Below are positions 32,952 through 41,129 of a DNA stretch of 64,000 nucleotides, piece by piece. Within the stretch, counting starts at the first letter, position 1, and the number at the start of each line of letters is the position of its first letter. The notes beneath the pieces were generated by a model. It had not been told where the DNA came from. It saw only the letters and a list, made by a program, of their open reading frames with translations, and did not search any database. Both the position numbers and the translations under genes were made by a program. The DNA is from CAWJLE01 sp963843645 (GTDB lineage: Bacteria; Chloroflexota; Anaerolineae; DAOTYC01), in assembly GCA_963843645.1 (NCBI GenBank), contig CAWJLE010000005.1:558001-622000 (forward strand), in the 5' to 3' direction.

Positions 32952-33941
32952 GTGAAAAGAAGACTCATCCCAGTTATCGTCGTCGTCGTAGTCCTGGCGG
33001 GATTGGGCTCCTGGTACAGCCGCGCAAGGCTGGACCGGCCTGAGAAGGTCAGCATTGGTTTCACCGTCGCCGACACCACGGTCCTGCTGATGGTCGCTGA
33101 GGATCGGGGCCTCTTCGCTGCGAACGGCCTGGATGCTACACTCAAGACGTATGATACGGCACTCGGGGCATTATCCGGGATGAAAAAGGGAGAAGTGGAT
33201 ATCGCAGAAAATGCCGAGTTTCCCATCGTCTCCGAGGCGTTTCACAAGACGAGCCTCAGCATCCTGGCCGCCGTGGACCGTTTTAACATCGTCAACCTGG
33301 TGGGGCGCAAAGACCGCGGTGTCCAAAACATCGCGGACCTCAGGGGCAAGAGCATCGGAGTTCCCAAAGGGGCAGTCGCTGAGTTCTACCTGGGCAGGTT
33401 CCTGGACCTGAACGCTGTTTCCTCAAAGGATGTGAAAATCGTCAACCTGCCTTTCCAGCAGGCCGTCGACGCATTGCCTGGCGGGAGCACCGATGCGTTC
33501 CAGGTCCGTTTCAGGGACATCGCTACAGTGAAAGCGAAATTGGGAGACAACGCCATAATCTGGCCCTGTCAAAACGGCCAGATGGGCATCGACGTCTTGT
33601 CCGCCCAGAAATCATGGATCGACGTTCATGCCACGACCATAGTCAAGGTGCTGAAAGCCCTGTCGCAAGCCGAAACGTACGTGGTGAACCATCCCGCGGA
33701 GGCCATGGCAATCGTACAAAAACGTCTGAAGTACGACGAGGCTCAGATAGCGGAGCTCGCTGCCATACACAGCTATGGACTGTCCATCGACCAGTCTCTG
33801 GTGACGGCCATGGAAGACGAGGCACGCTGGATGATAGCCAACAATCTCACCACTGAAAAACAGGTGCCCAACTTCAACGGTTACATTTCCGAGGACGCGC
33901 TTAAGGCAGTCAAGCCGGAGGCGGTGAACATCATCCGCTGA
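32952..33941 (+). CDS. NMT1/TauA-like solute-binding protein
   Basis: A 329-residue periplasmic-binding-protein-like polypeptide starting at GTG 32952 with GGAGGGTT upstream. The N-terminal hydrophobic segment (LIPVIVVVVVLAGLGSW) has no lipobox cysteine and may stay as an anchor. The body has the NMT1/SsuA pattern: VSIGFTVADTTVLLMVAEDRGLF at the start, GVQNIADLRGKSIGVPKGAVAEFYL in lobe 2, and DAFQVRFRDIATVKAKL. Such proteins usually deliver taurine, nitrate, thiamine precursors or similar small molecules to an ABC importer. No permease or ATPase gene is nearby. Instead a membrane sensor kinase starts 10 bases after the stop, so it may serve as an extracellular sensor partner for the kinase (inference). 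Confidence 0.8.
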   Translation: MKRRLIPVIVVVVVLAGLGSWYSRARLDRPEKVSIGFTVADTTVLLMVAEDRGLFAANGLDATLKTYDTALGALSGMKKGEVDIAENAEFPIVSEAFHKTSLSILAAVDRFNIVNLVGRKDRGVQNIADLRGKSIGVPKGAVAEFYLGRFLDLNAVSSKDVKIVNLPFQQAVDALPGGSTDAFQVRFRDIATVKAKLGDNAIIWPCQNGQMGIDVLSAQKSWIDVHATTIVKVLKALSQAETYVVNHPAEAMAIVQKRLKYDEAQIAELAAIHSYGLSIDQSLVTAMEDEARWMIANNLTTEKQVPNFNGYISEDALKAVKPEAVNIIR

Positions 33942-33951
33942 GGGAGTTGCC

Positions 33952-36564
33952 ATGAGAATCAGGACACAATTCATAGTGACCATGCTCCTGTTCAGTGTAA
34001 TGCTGATGGGCATTTCTGCCTCGGCGATCATCACGAACGAGAGGGTGGAGACCGCCAGCGCTCAGCAAAACGTTGCCTCGAAGATCGCCCAGGGGGCCAG
34101 CGAGCTGGGCTACCTGGCAAACGACTACGTGATTTACAGGGAAGCCCAGCAGCTGGAGAGATGGCGGGCCAGGTTTGCTTCGTTTTCGAGTGACGTTGCC
34201 AGGTTAAGCGTCGAAGCGCCGGTGCAGCAAGCGCTTGCTCGAAACATTCAGGGAAATGCGCAGAGACTGGACGACGTGTTCAATAGCGTAGTATCCACTG
34301 CGGAAAGTGTGAGCCAAGACCAAGGTGGAACCATCGATCCGGCGTTGCTCCGGGTATCCTGGAGCCGCATAGCGGTGCAGACCCAAGCGTTGGTAGCAGA
34401 CGCCTCTCGCCTTTCGCAGCTGCTGGATAGCGAGGTTACCCGGCTACAGCGGACGAACGTAGTGGTTGTCGTCGCTTTGATAGCGGTCTTCGTGGCCTAT
34501 TTCATCATGAACTATCTGGTGACGCAAAGGCGGGCGTTGAGAGGTCTGGCCAGGCTACAGGCCGGGGCCGCCGTCATCGGCTCGGGCAACCTCGACTTCC
34601 GGATCGAGGAAAAGGGGAACGATGAGATTGGGGACCTGTCCCGCGCCGTCAATCGCATGACCGCGGACTTGAAAGCAGTGACCGCTTCCAAGATCGATCT
34701 GGAGAAAGAAATCGAAGAGCGCAAGAAGGCGGAGGAAGCGCTGCGCGAGAGCCATCAGCGGCTGAAGAAAGTGCTGGAAGCCGAGACGGTCGGCGTGATG
34801 TTCTGGGATCTGACGACAGGGCGTATGACGGACGCTAACGATACGTTCCTCAATCTCATGGGGTACAGCCGCAGCGAAGTGGAGGCGGGCGAGCTCACCT
34901 GGAAAAAGCTCACTCCATCAGAATATGTGGAGGCGAGCCTCGCGGAGCTCAGGAAGGTCCAGGCGATCGGACGCATCGGTCCCTACGAGAAGGAGTGCTT
35001 TCGGAAGGACGGCATGCGGCAATGGCTCGTCTTCGCCGGCAGCTCTCTCGGCAACAACCAGTGCGTGGAATTCTGTGTGGATATTTCCGCGCGGAAGCAG
35101 GCGGAGGACGCGCTGAAACAGGCCGAGCAACGACTTAGCGCTCATCTGGAGAGCTCCCCGACAGCCATTATTGAGTTTGATCCTCAATTCAGGGTAATCC
35201 GCTGGTCGAAAGAAGCCGAGCGCATCTTCGGATGGACTGCCGAGGAGATCATGGGGCGGGCCATCTCGGAGATAAAGTGGGTCTATCACGATGACGTCGA
35301 GGAAGTCGCCCGGGTTTCCGAAGGGTTCTCTGCAGGAACAGAGCCTTTCGGTTTGAATGTCAACCGGAATTATCGAAAAGACGGCTCCGTCATCTGGTGT
35401 GAATGGTACAACTCATCGATTTACGATTCTTCGGAAAAGCTGGTGTCGGTCTTGTCACAGGTGTTGGATGTCACCGAGCGCAAAAGAGCTGAAGAAGCCG
35501 TGCGCCAGAGCGAAGAAAAGCTGAGCGCCATCATCAACGCCGTCGATGACTCCATCTGGCTGTTCGGTCCCGATGACACTATCCTGGCGGCGAATGAGAC
35601 GGCCGCCAGGCGGTTGAACCTCAGTCCGGCGGCGCTGGTTGGGGAGAAATTCACGGACTACATTGCGCCGCAGTTGGCCGCGACCCGCCGGGCAAAGTTG
35701 GAAGAGGTCTTTAGCACCGGCAAACCGCTGGAATTCGTAGACGAGCGCGCCGGCTTCGTCTTCCGCCATGGCTTCTATCCGGTGCGGGATTCGGCCGGGA
35801 AGGTCGCTGCCGTAGCGTCTTTCAGCCGGGACATCACCGAGCGCAAGAAGGCGGAACAGGCCCTGCAACGTTACACCCAGGAATTGGAGGCGGCCAATAA
35901 GGAACTGGAAGCCTTCAGCTACTCGGTGTCGCATGACTTGCGGGCCCCGCTCCGGCACATCAAAGGGTTCAGCGAGATACTCCTGGAGGACCACGCCGAT
36001 AGGCTGGACGAAGAAGGAAGGCGCTACCTCGGTATGCTGCGTAGTGGCAGCCAGAAGATGGAGGAGCTCATCGAGGCGTTGCTAGGGCTCTCCCGAGTGG
36101 CGCGCGCAGACATGCGCCACCAGTCCGTCGACCTGAGCCAACTGGCGGATTCTATCACGGCAGAGCTTCAGGAACAGCAGCCGGATCGCCAGGCGGAGTT
36201 CGTCATCGAACCGGGCTTGACCGCCAGCGGAGATCGCCAGCTCCTGGGTATCATGCTGGGGAATCTTCTGAGCAATGCCTGGAAATTCACTTCGGGCAGG
36301 CCGATCGCGAGAATCGAGTTTGGCGTCACCCAGCGTGACGGACAGCACGTATACTATGTGAAGGACAACGGGGCTGGCTTCGATATGGCCTATGCCGACA
36401 AGCTCTTCGGGCCCTTCCAGCGCCTGCACAATGAAAAGGAGTTCCCCGGCACAGGCATTGGCCTGGCGACAGTACAGAGGGTCATCCATCGCCACGGCGG
36501 ACGGGTTTGGGGCGAAGGCGAGATCGACAAAGGGGCAACGTTCTACTTCACTTTGCGAGGATAA
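33952..36564 (+). CDS. Sensor histidine kinase (2TM-HAMP-PAS3-HisKA-HATPase)
   Basis: An 870-residue membrane kinase. TM1 is at residues 7-27 (FIVTMLLFSVMLMGISASAII), followed by an extracytoplasmic helical sensor of about 135 residues. TM2 (VVVVALIAVFVAYFIMNYL) lies near 165-185, then a HAMP domain with RIEEKGNDEIGDLSRAVNRM. Three PAS domains follow at about 265-380, 390-505 and 515-635, each ending in the '(D/V)-T/S-x-R-K' type linker. The phospho-acceptor His661 lies in SYSVSHDLRAPLRHIKGF. The ATPase domain has NLLSNAWKFT, VKDNGAGFDMAYADKLFGPF and GTGIGLATVQRVIHRHGG. It is coupled to the upstream binding protein and is followed 6 bases later by a response regulator, a likely phosphotransfer partner. 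Confidence 0.93.
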   Translation: MRIRTQFIVTMLLFSVMLMGISASAIITNERVETASAQQNVASKIAQGASELGYLANDYVIYREAQQLERWRARFASFSSDVARLSVEAPVQQALARNIQGNAQRLDDVFNSVVSTAESVSQDQGGTIDPALLRVSWSRIAVQTQALVADASRLSQLLDSEVTRLQRTNVVVVVALIAVFVAYFIMNYLVTQRRALRGLARLQAGAAVIGSGNLDFRIEEKGNDEIGDLSRAVNRMTADLKAVTASKIDLEKEIEERKKAEEALRESHQRLKKVLEAETVGVMFWDLTTGRMTDANDTFLNLMGYSRSEVEAGELTWKKLTPSEYVEASLAELRKVQAIGRIGPYEKECFRKDGMRQWLVFAGSSLGNNQCVEFCVDISARKQAEDALKQAEQRLSAHLESSPTAIIEFDPQFRVIRWSKEAERIFGWTAEEIMGRAISEIKWVYHDDVEEVARVSEGFSAGTEPFGLNVNRNYRKDGSVIWCEWYNSSIYDSSEKLVSVLSQVLDVTERKRAEEAVRQSEEKLSAIINAVDDSIWLFGPDDTILAANETAARRLNLSPAALVGEKFTDYIAPQLAATRRAKLEEVFSTGKPLEFVDERAGFVFRHGFYPVRDSAGKVAAVASFSRDITERKKAEQALQRYTQELEAANKELEAFSYSVSHDLRAPLRHIKGFSEILLEDHADRLDEEGRRYLGMLRSGSQKMEELIEALLGLSRVARADMRHQSVDLSQLADSITAELQEQQPDRQAEFVIEPGLTASGDRQLLGIMLGNLLSNAWKFTSGRPIARIEFGVTQRDGQHVYYVKDNGAGFDMAYADKLFGPFQRLHNEKEFPGTGIGLATVQRVIHRHGGRVWGEGEIDKGATFYFTLRG

Positions 36565-36570
36565 GCTCAG

Positions 36571-37431
36571 ATGAGGACACCGATTCGTGTGCTGTTGGTC
36601 GAAGATTCCGAGGCCGATGCCGAGCTCGAGCTGCGGGAGCTGCGCCGGGGCGGATACGCCCCGAATTACGAGCGGGTCGATACTCCCGAGGAGATGAAAG
36701 CTGCGCTGGCGGAGCGGGAATGGGACATTATCCTTTCCGATTACGTCATGCCCCGGTTCAGCGGACCGGCAGCCCTCAGGCTGCTACAGGAAAGCGGTCT
36801 CGACCTGCCCTTCATCATGGTGACCGGCCAGGTGGGGGAGGAGACTGCTGTCGAGACGATGAAGGCAGGAGCGAGCGACTATGTCTTGAAGGGCAATCTC
36901 ACGCGACTCGCCCCTGCCATTCAGCGCGAGCTACGGGACGCAGAGGTGCGTCGAGAGCGCGAGCGAACCGAGAGTGCCTTGCGTACCACCGGCGAGCGGT
37001 TGAAGATAGCCTTAGACGTGGGCGACCTCGGCGTGTGGGAGCTGGACTTAGTCAGCCATTCTGCCTGGCGATCCCTGCGCCACGATCAGATCTTCGGCTA
37101 CGATCACATGCTCCCGGAGTGGACCTACGAGACGTTTCTCGACCACGTGATGGCTGAGGACCGGACTGAGGTTGACCTGAGATTTCAGGAGGCCCTTGCG
37201 ACTGGGCAGTGGGAATTCGAGTGCCGGATACGCCGGGCAGATGGGACACCCGGCTGGATTTGGGCTGAAGGTAAGATCGCTTACGATGAACGCGGCGAGC
37301 CTGAGAAGATGTTAGGCGTAGTCCGTGACATTACTGAACATAAGCAGATAGAAGAGGAGCTGCGCGGGGCCCGTGACGAGCTGGAAAAGCGTGCCCAAGG
37401 CGGCTTCGCTCGGAAAAGAAACGGCGACTGA
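36571..37431 (+). CDS. Response regulator with receiver and PAS domain
   Basis: A 286-residue cytoplasmic regulator. The receiver domain has the acidic pair in VEDSEADAE, the phospho-acceptor Asp57 in ILSDYVMPRFSG, the conserved Thr in MVTGQVGEE and Lys109 in YVLKGNLTRL. A PAS domain follows (about residues 135-265: ERLKIALDVGDLGVWELDL ... PEKMLGVVRDITEHKQIEEEL). After a short coiled stretch the protein ends abruptly in KRAQGGFARKRNGD. In homologous arrangements a kinase or output domain would follow, so this gene may be 3'-truncated. The sequence just after the stop looks like a transposase remnant. It forms a unit with the upstream kinase. Confidence 0.85.
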   Translation: MRTPIRVLLVEDSEADAELELRELRRGGYAPNYERVDTPEEMKAALAEREWDIILSDYVMPRFSGPAALRLLQESGLDLPFIMVTGQVGEETAVETMKAGASDYVLKGNLTRLAPAIQRELRDAEVRRERERTESALRTTGERLKIALDVGDLGVWELDLVSHSAWRSLRHDQIFGYDHMLPEWTYETFLDHVMAEDRTEVDLRFQEALATGQWEFECRIRRADGTPGWIWAEGKIAYDERGEPEKMLGVVRDITEHKQIEEELRGARDELEKRAQGGFARKRNGD

Positions 37432-37667
37432 CCTTTGGTGCGCCGCCGCTCATCCAAAAACCACGCTCCAACAGATTGCCAGGGTCTACAACCGCGTGGC
37501 CCAAGCTCTGAGCAAGCGGCGCAAAGCCTGAGCCTCGGCCAGAGAAGCTTATCGGGTGGTTAATTAGTAATCGATCGGTCGTTTCCTGGCGATTTCAATC
37601 GCTGGAAGACGCACAGACTTTCACGCAATTGCCCAGGTTACGGGTTTGCCAGCATTACAATGGGAGA

Positions 37668-38516
37668 ATGAGGGGCCAGCCACTGGACCCGCAGAGGGTT
37701 TTTCGCGTGGCATCGTTTCTGTTCGCCGTTCTTACCCAACCAAATGACGACGCGGTTCGGCTCGAAGCACGACAGGCAGGCGCTCCAACGGCAGCGATGT
37801 GGGCGGAACTGGCGCGAGAGCTGGCTTGCCAGTCGAGCCTCATCGCCTGCTCGGCCGAGATGCTCGCCCGGCGCTACGAGGCGGGCTACGCAGCCGTAGC
37901 CGTATGGAAGGGGCAGATCGTTAGTCACGTGGCGATGGTCCCGCTGGGTTGCCGGGAAACCGCTTTCGGCGCGGCTCACAGTTGGGCAACCCTGTTCGCC
38001 GCTAACGGCAGGATGGAACGCCTGCCGTCGCTGGATGCGTACGAGTCCGCCAGCGGCTGGACGGCCCCGGCCTGGCGCCGCAAAGGGATTTCCCTTGCAC
38101 TCCGCAGGCTCCTGCTGGCGCACTACGTGGACGACGGCAATCTAGCCGTGGGCGGAACCGCAGGCGGGGCGCTGCCAGTCCTCGCTCGGTTCGGCTGGCA
38201 TGTCTTGGGCTGGTCGACAACGCCGTTCGTCAGCAGCCTGATCGGCATGCCGGTCGCCGGGTTCGAGGATCGCGCCGCGCTTGGCAGGCCCGCGCCGGTC
38301 GGGCTGACGCGCTACGAGGGCCCGTCTTTCAGCGCGGACGATCCCGCCGTCGCCCGGTCCGGGTTTGCCTACTTTATTGTCTCCGACTTACGCCTGGCCC
38401 GGCACCTCGACCGCGAGCTCGCAGAGATCTGCCGAGGCGATCTGCATTGCTGGCGGCTGGCGATCCTCGACGTTGCCGGGCGCCCGGACGCGTGGCATGC
38501 TCCGGCCTGGCTGTAA
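37668..38516 (+). CDS. GNAT-fold acetyltransferase-like protein
   Basis: A 282-residue protein. ATG 37668 is chosen over the open frame upstream, which lies in non-coding sequence. The middle carries a GNAT pattern: AVWKGQIVSHVAMVPLG (beta strands 3-4) and WTAPAWRRKGISLALRRLLLAHYV, where R-R-K-G-I-S-L-A resembles the acetyl-CoA pyrophosphate loop Q/R-x-x-G-x-G/A. GGTAGGALPVLARFGWHVLGW continues the fold. The final 80 residues are an unassigned C-terminal extension. The substrate is unknown, and no neighbour suggests one. It lies in a non-operonic position between convergent or unrelated genes. Confidence 0.6.
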   Translation: MRGQPLDPQRVFRVASFLFAVLTQPNDDAVRLEARQAGAPTAAMWAELARELACQSSLIACSAEMLARRYEAGYAAVAVWKGQIVSHVAMVPLGCRETAFGAAHSWATLFAANGRMERLPSLDAYESASGWTAPAWRRKGISLALRRLLLAHYVDDGNLAVGGTAGGALPVLARFGWHVLGWSTTPFVSSLIGMPVAGFEDRAALGRPAPVGLTRYEGPSFSADDPAVARSGFAYFIVSDLRLARHLDRELAEICRGDLHCWRLAILDVAGRPDAWHAPAWL

Positions 38517-38537
38517 AAGGGCGAACAAACCTTCGTC

Positions 38538-40102
38538 CTAATCGGCCGCCGCTCGCTGCAGCGTCTCCGTCAGGAGAGCCATTACCTTGCCGACACTGGG
38601 GATGAGCAGCCGCTCGGACGGAGAATGGACGTTCTCGAATCGTCGGGCCGATTGCAATCATGTCGATGCCCGGCAAGATTCCCCCGATGGTGCTGCACTC
38701 GAGACCGGCGTGGATGGCGGAGACGACGGGGGGCCGCCCGTACATGTCTGCGTACGCGGCTTTCGTCAGCTCGAGAATCGGCGAGGTGGCGTCAGGCGTC
38801 CACGGCTTGGCGATGCTCACAACCGTGGCCGGATAGCCGGCCAGCTCCCAAACGGCGGCAGTCGTATCGGCGATATTCCGCAGCCCTGACTCGACGGCGC
38901 TGCGCGGGCAAGAGATCACTTCGACCTGGCCGTCGCCGATACGCGCGATGCCGAGATTGGTCGAAGTCTCCACCAGGCCGGGTACCACATCACTCATTCG
39001 CACGACCCCCTGAGGTGTTGCGGTCAAGGCATTGAGGAGGGTCCGCTGCGCGACCGGCTCCAGCACGTCGGCGGGCGGCGCCGCGGACTCGAGCCGGACG
39101 GCAAGACCGGATTCCGTCGCGACCAGCTCCGCGCGGACGGTTTCCCCGAAATTGGCGGACGTATCCGGCAAAGGGCTCTGCCCGGGCGGCCGGCACGAGC
39201 ACGACCGCGGAGGCCTCGCGCGGGATGGCGTTCGGGGCGGTGCCACCCGACAGACTGGCAAGGCGCAGCCCGAAGGGCTCGGCCGCTCCCCTCAGCAGGC
39301 GCACCAGTAGCTTCGTGGCATGGCCGCGCCCCAGATTGATGTCCATCCCGGAATGACCGCCTCGCAGTCCCGCGACGGCGACCCGGTATGCGACGGTGTC
39401 AGCTGGGGCAGAAACCCGGGGGTAGGAGCCTTTTGCGGACACAGTCGCGGCCCCAGCGCTGCCGATGATGAGCGTCCCTTCGAGTTCGGCGTCCAGGTTG
39501 ATCAGAGCGCTGCCATGCAGGCCTCCCGGTTTCAGCCCATTGGCTCCCGACATATCGGTTTCTTCGTTGACGGTAAACAGCGCCTCCAGCGGGCCGGTCC
39601 GCATCGTCGTCGATTGCAAGACGGCCATCGCCATCGCTGTGCCGATTCCGTCGTCCGCGCCGAGCGTCGTGCCATCGGCGACGATGTAGTCGCCGCTCAC
39701 AAAAGCCCGTATTGGGTCCGCGGCGAAATCGAAGGCCGTCCCCTCGTCCTTCTGCGGCACCATGTCCATGTGGACCTGGAGGATCACGCCTGGGCGGCTC
39801 TCGAGGCCGGGTGCAGCTGGCCGGCGGATCAGGACGTTGCCGGCGTCGTCGACGATCGTCTCGAGCCCCAACCCCCTCCCGAAGTTGACCAAGAACTCGC
39901 GCATGCGATCCATGTGGCCGGACGGCCGCGGCACCTGGGTGATCTCATAGAAGTTTCGAAACACGTCCTGGGGATTCAGGCTGCCGAGAGCATCCTTAAG
40001 TGGAACCGTCGGCTGCGTGGCTGTCGTGGGTGAGGCGGTCGTCACAATCAACGCGGTCAGCAACGCGAGGAAGAGGACGGTGCGCACGAGGCTGTCAGTC
40101 AT
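38538..40102 (-). CDS. Secreted M20C dipeptidase (PepD-like), second copy, two frame breaks
   Basis: A paralogue of the peptidase at 28013-29851, but without the extra N-terminal module: the signal peptide (TVLFLALLTALIVTTASPTTA) is followed directly by PLKDALGSLNPQDVFRNFYE. The metal-site motifs VHMDMVPQKDE, TTLGADDGIGTAMAM, VNEETDMSGANG and IHAGLECSTIGG are all present. The reading frame changes near 39150 (TTT where TT is expected, in CAATTTCGGGG) and near 38637 (an extra base before GAGAACGTCCATTC). Correcting both gives a 520-residue protein ending SERLLIPSVGKVMALL, then a short tail and TAG at 38538-38540. Either the gene is decaying or the assembly carries two one-base errors; the preserved motifs favour the latter. 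Confidence 0.8.
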
Positions 40103-40243
40103 TGTTCACCTCCGTCAATTCATTAGAATGCGGAAAAAAACGCCGAGTGACAATCGTCTTGCCGGAGTGAATCAGTATAGCTCAGCATGCGAATACTGCA
40201 AATCAGGCATCGACGTGAATGCGACATTCCCGGCCGGTGTTAG

Positions 40244-40278
40244 ATGGTCAGGCGGTTCCGGAGAAGCAGCCTGACCAT
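40244..40278. repeat. Hairpin-forming inverted repeat upstream of the cNMP-binding gene
   Basis: ATGGTCAGGC (40244-40253) and GCCTGACCAT (40269-40278) are perfect reverse complements with a 15-base loop and no T-run. It lies in the 40103-40636 gap. Apart from this and the promoter at 40548-40576, I see nothing else in the gap. Confidence 0.55.
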
Positions 40279-40547
40279 GGTTGCCGGCGCCGAGGTGATT
40301 GGTTTCCAGCGTGCGGCGATCTAACAAATGGGTACCCGGTATCTCTCCACCAGCTCCACCGAGCGCCGGAAGAACTCGAACCCAGCAGGGCCCGCTCGCC
40401 GAGCGCCCTGTATCGAAGACACGCCGCGGACGGATCTGGTCGTAATATGCGAAATCCGCGGCACTCTCTACTCAGTTGTGGCCGCGTTGACGTCAGGCCC
40501 GTGCGGCGTTAACGGGCGTGCATCGGTTCAGATGAACACAAGGTTTC

Positions 40548-40576
40548 TTGACGAGGCCCCGCTTTTGCAGTACGAT
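40548..40576 (+). promoter_or_regulatory. Sigma-70-type promoter for the cNMP-binding protein gene
   Basis: TTGACG (40548-40553), a 17-base spacer and TACGAT (40571-40576), about 60 bases before the ATG at 40637. The -35 box matches five of six consensus positions and the -10 box four of six. Confidence 0.6.
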
Positions 40577-40636
40577 CAACAGAGTCTACCGGTCCGGCGG
40601 CTTCTCCGCCACACAGCTCGGAGCCAGGAGGACACG

Positions 40637-41128
40637 ATGCTCGCTGTACTCGAGCGGATCATCTTCCTCAAGGAAGTGCCCTTCTTCCAGAGTATGACGG
40701 TCGAGCAGCTCAAGATCCTCGCCGAAGCGTGCGAGGAGGAATTCTTCCCCGCCGATGCCTGCATCTTCCGAGAAGGCGATCCCGGCGGCATTCTTTACGT
40801 AATCGTGAGCGGCCGCGTAGGCCTTGAGCAGGAAAAGCGCAAGGGCTCGTCGGTGCGTCTGGCCACGGTGATGGCCGGGTCCTTTTTTGGCGAAATGAAC
40901 CTCTTCGACAACAGCGCCCGCACCATCTCCGCGCTGGCCGTGCAGGATACTGTCCTTCTGCGCCTGGATCGTGATCCCTTGATTGCCCTGGCCCGACGCT
41001 ATCCTGACCTGTCCCTCGCTCTGGTCAACACGCTCAGCCTGCGCCTGCGCGAAGCTCAGGACCGCATTGCCGAGCTGACGCGCGCGCGACCGCAGGTGTT
41101 GAATCGTCTCTTCGACGAACTCACGTGA
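40637..41128 (+). CDS. Stand-alone cyclic-nucleotide-binding domain protein
   Basis: A 163-residue protein that is almost entirely one cNMP-binding (CRP-like) beta-barrel. ATG 40637 has a GGAGGA at 40627-40632; the frame is open further upstream but lies in the promoter region. Domain features: FLKEVPFFQSMTVEQLKILAEAC, EEFFPADACIFREGDPGGILYVIVSGRVGLEQ, and the phosphate-binding cassette FFGEMNLFDNSARTISALA with the conserved Glu and Arg. There is no helix-turn-helix, so it is not a CRP-type transcription factor. It is very similar in layout to the C-terminal domain of the convergent protein at 41130-44603, whose stop lies only two bases away. A regulatory subunit role for that or another protein is plausible. 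Confidence 0.85.
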   Translation: MLAVLERIIFLKEVPFFQSMTVEQLKILAEACEEEFFPADACIFREGDPGGILYVIVSGRVGLEQEKRKGSSVRLATVMAGSFFGEMNLFDNSARTISALAVQDTVLLRLDRDPLIALARRYPDLSLALVNTLSLRLREAQDRIAELTRARPQVLNRLFDELT

Positions 41129-41129
41129 T

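Noticed and set aside
37560..37650. Possible second copy of the 8833-9142 inverted-repeat element
   Set aside because: Only two short words are shared and the arms cannot be aligned; similarity is too weak to annotate.
40637..41128. CRP/FNR-type transcription factor
   Set aside because: The protein ends after the cNMP domain and its C-helix; no helix-turn-helix follows.
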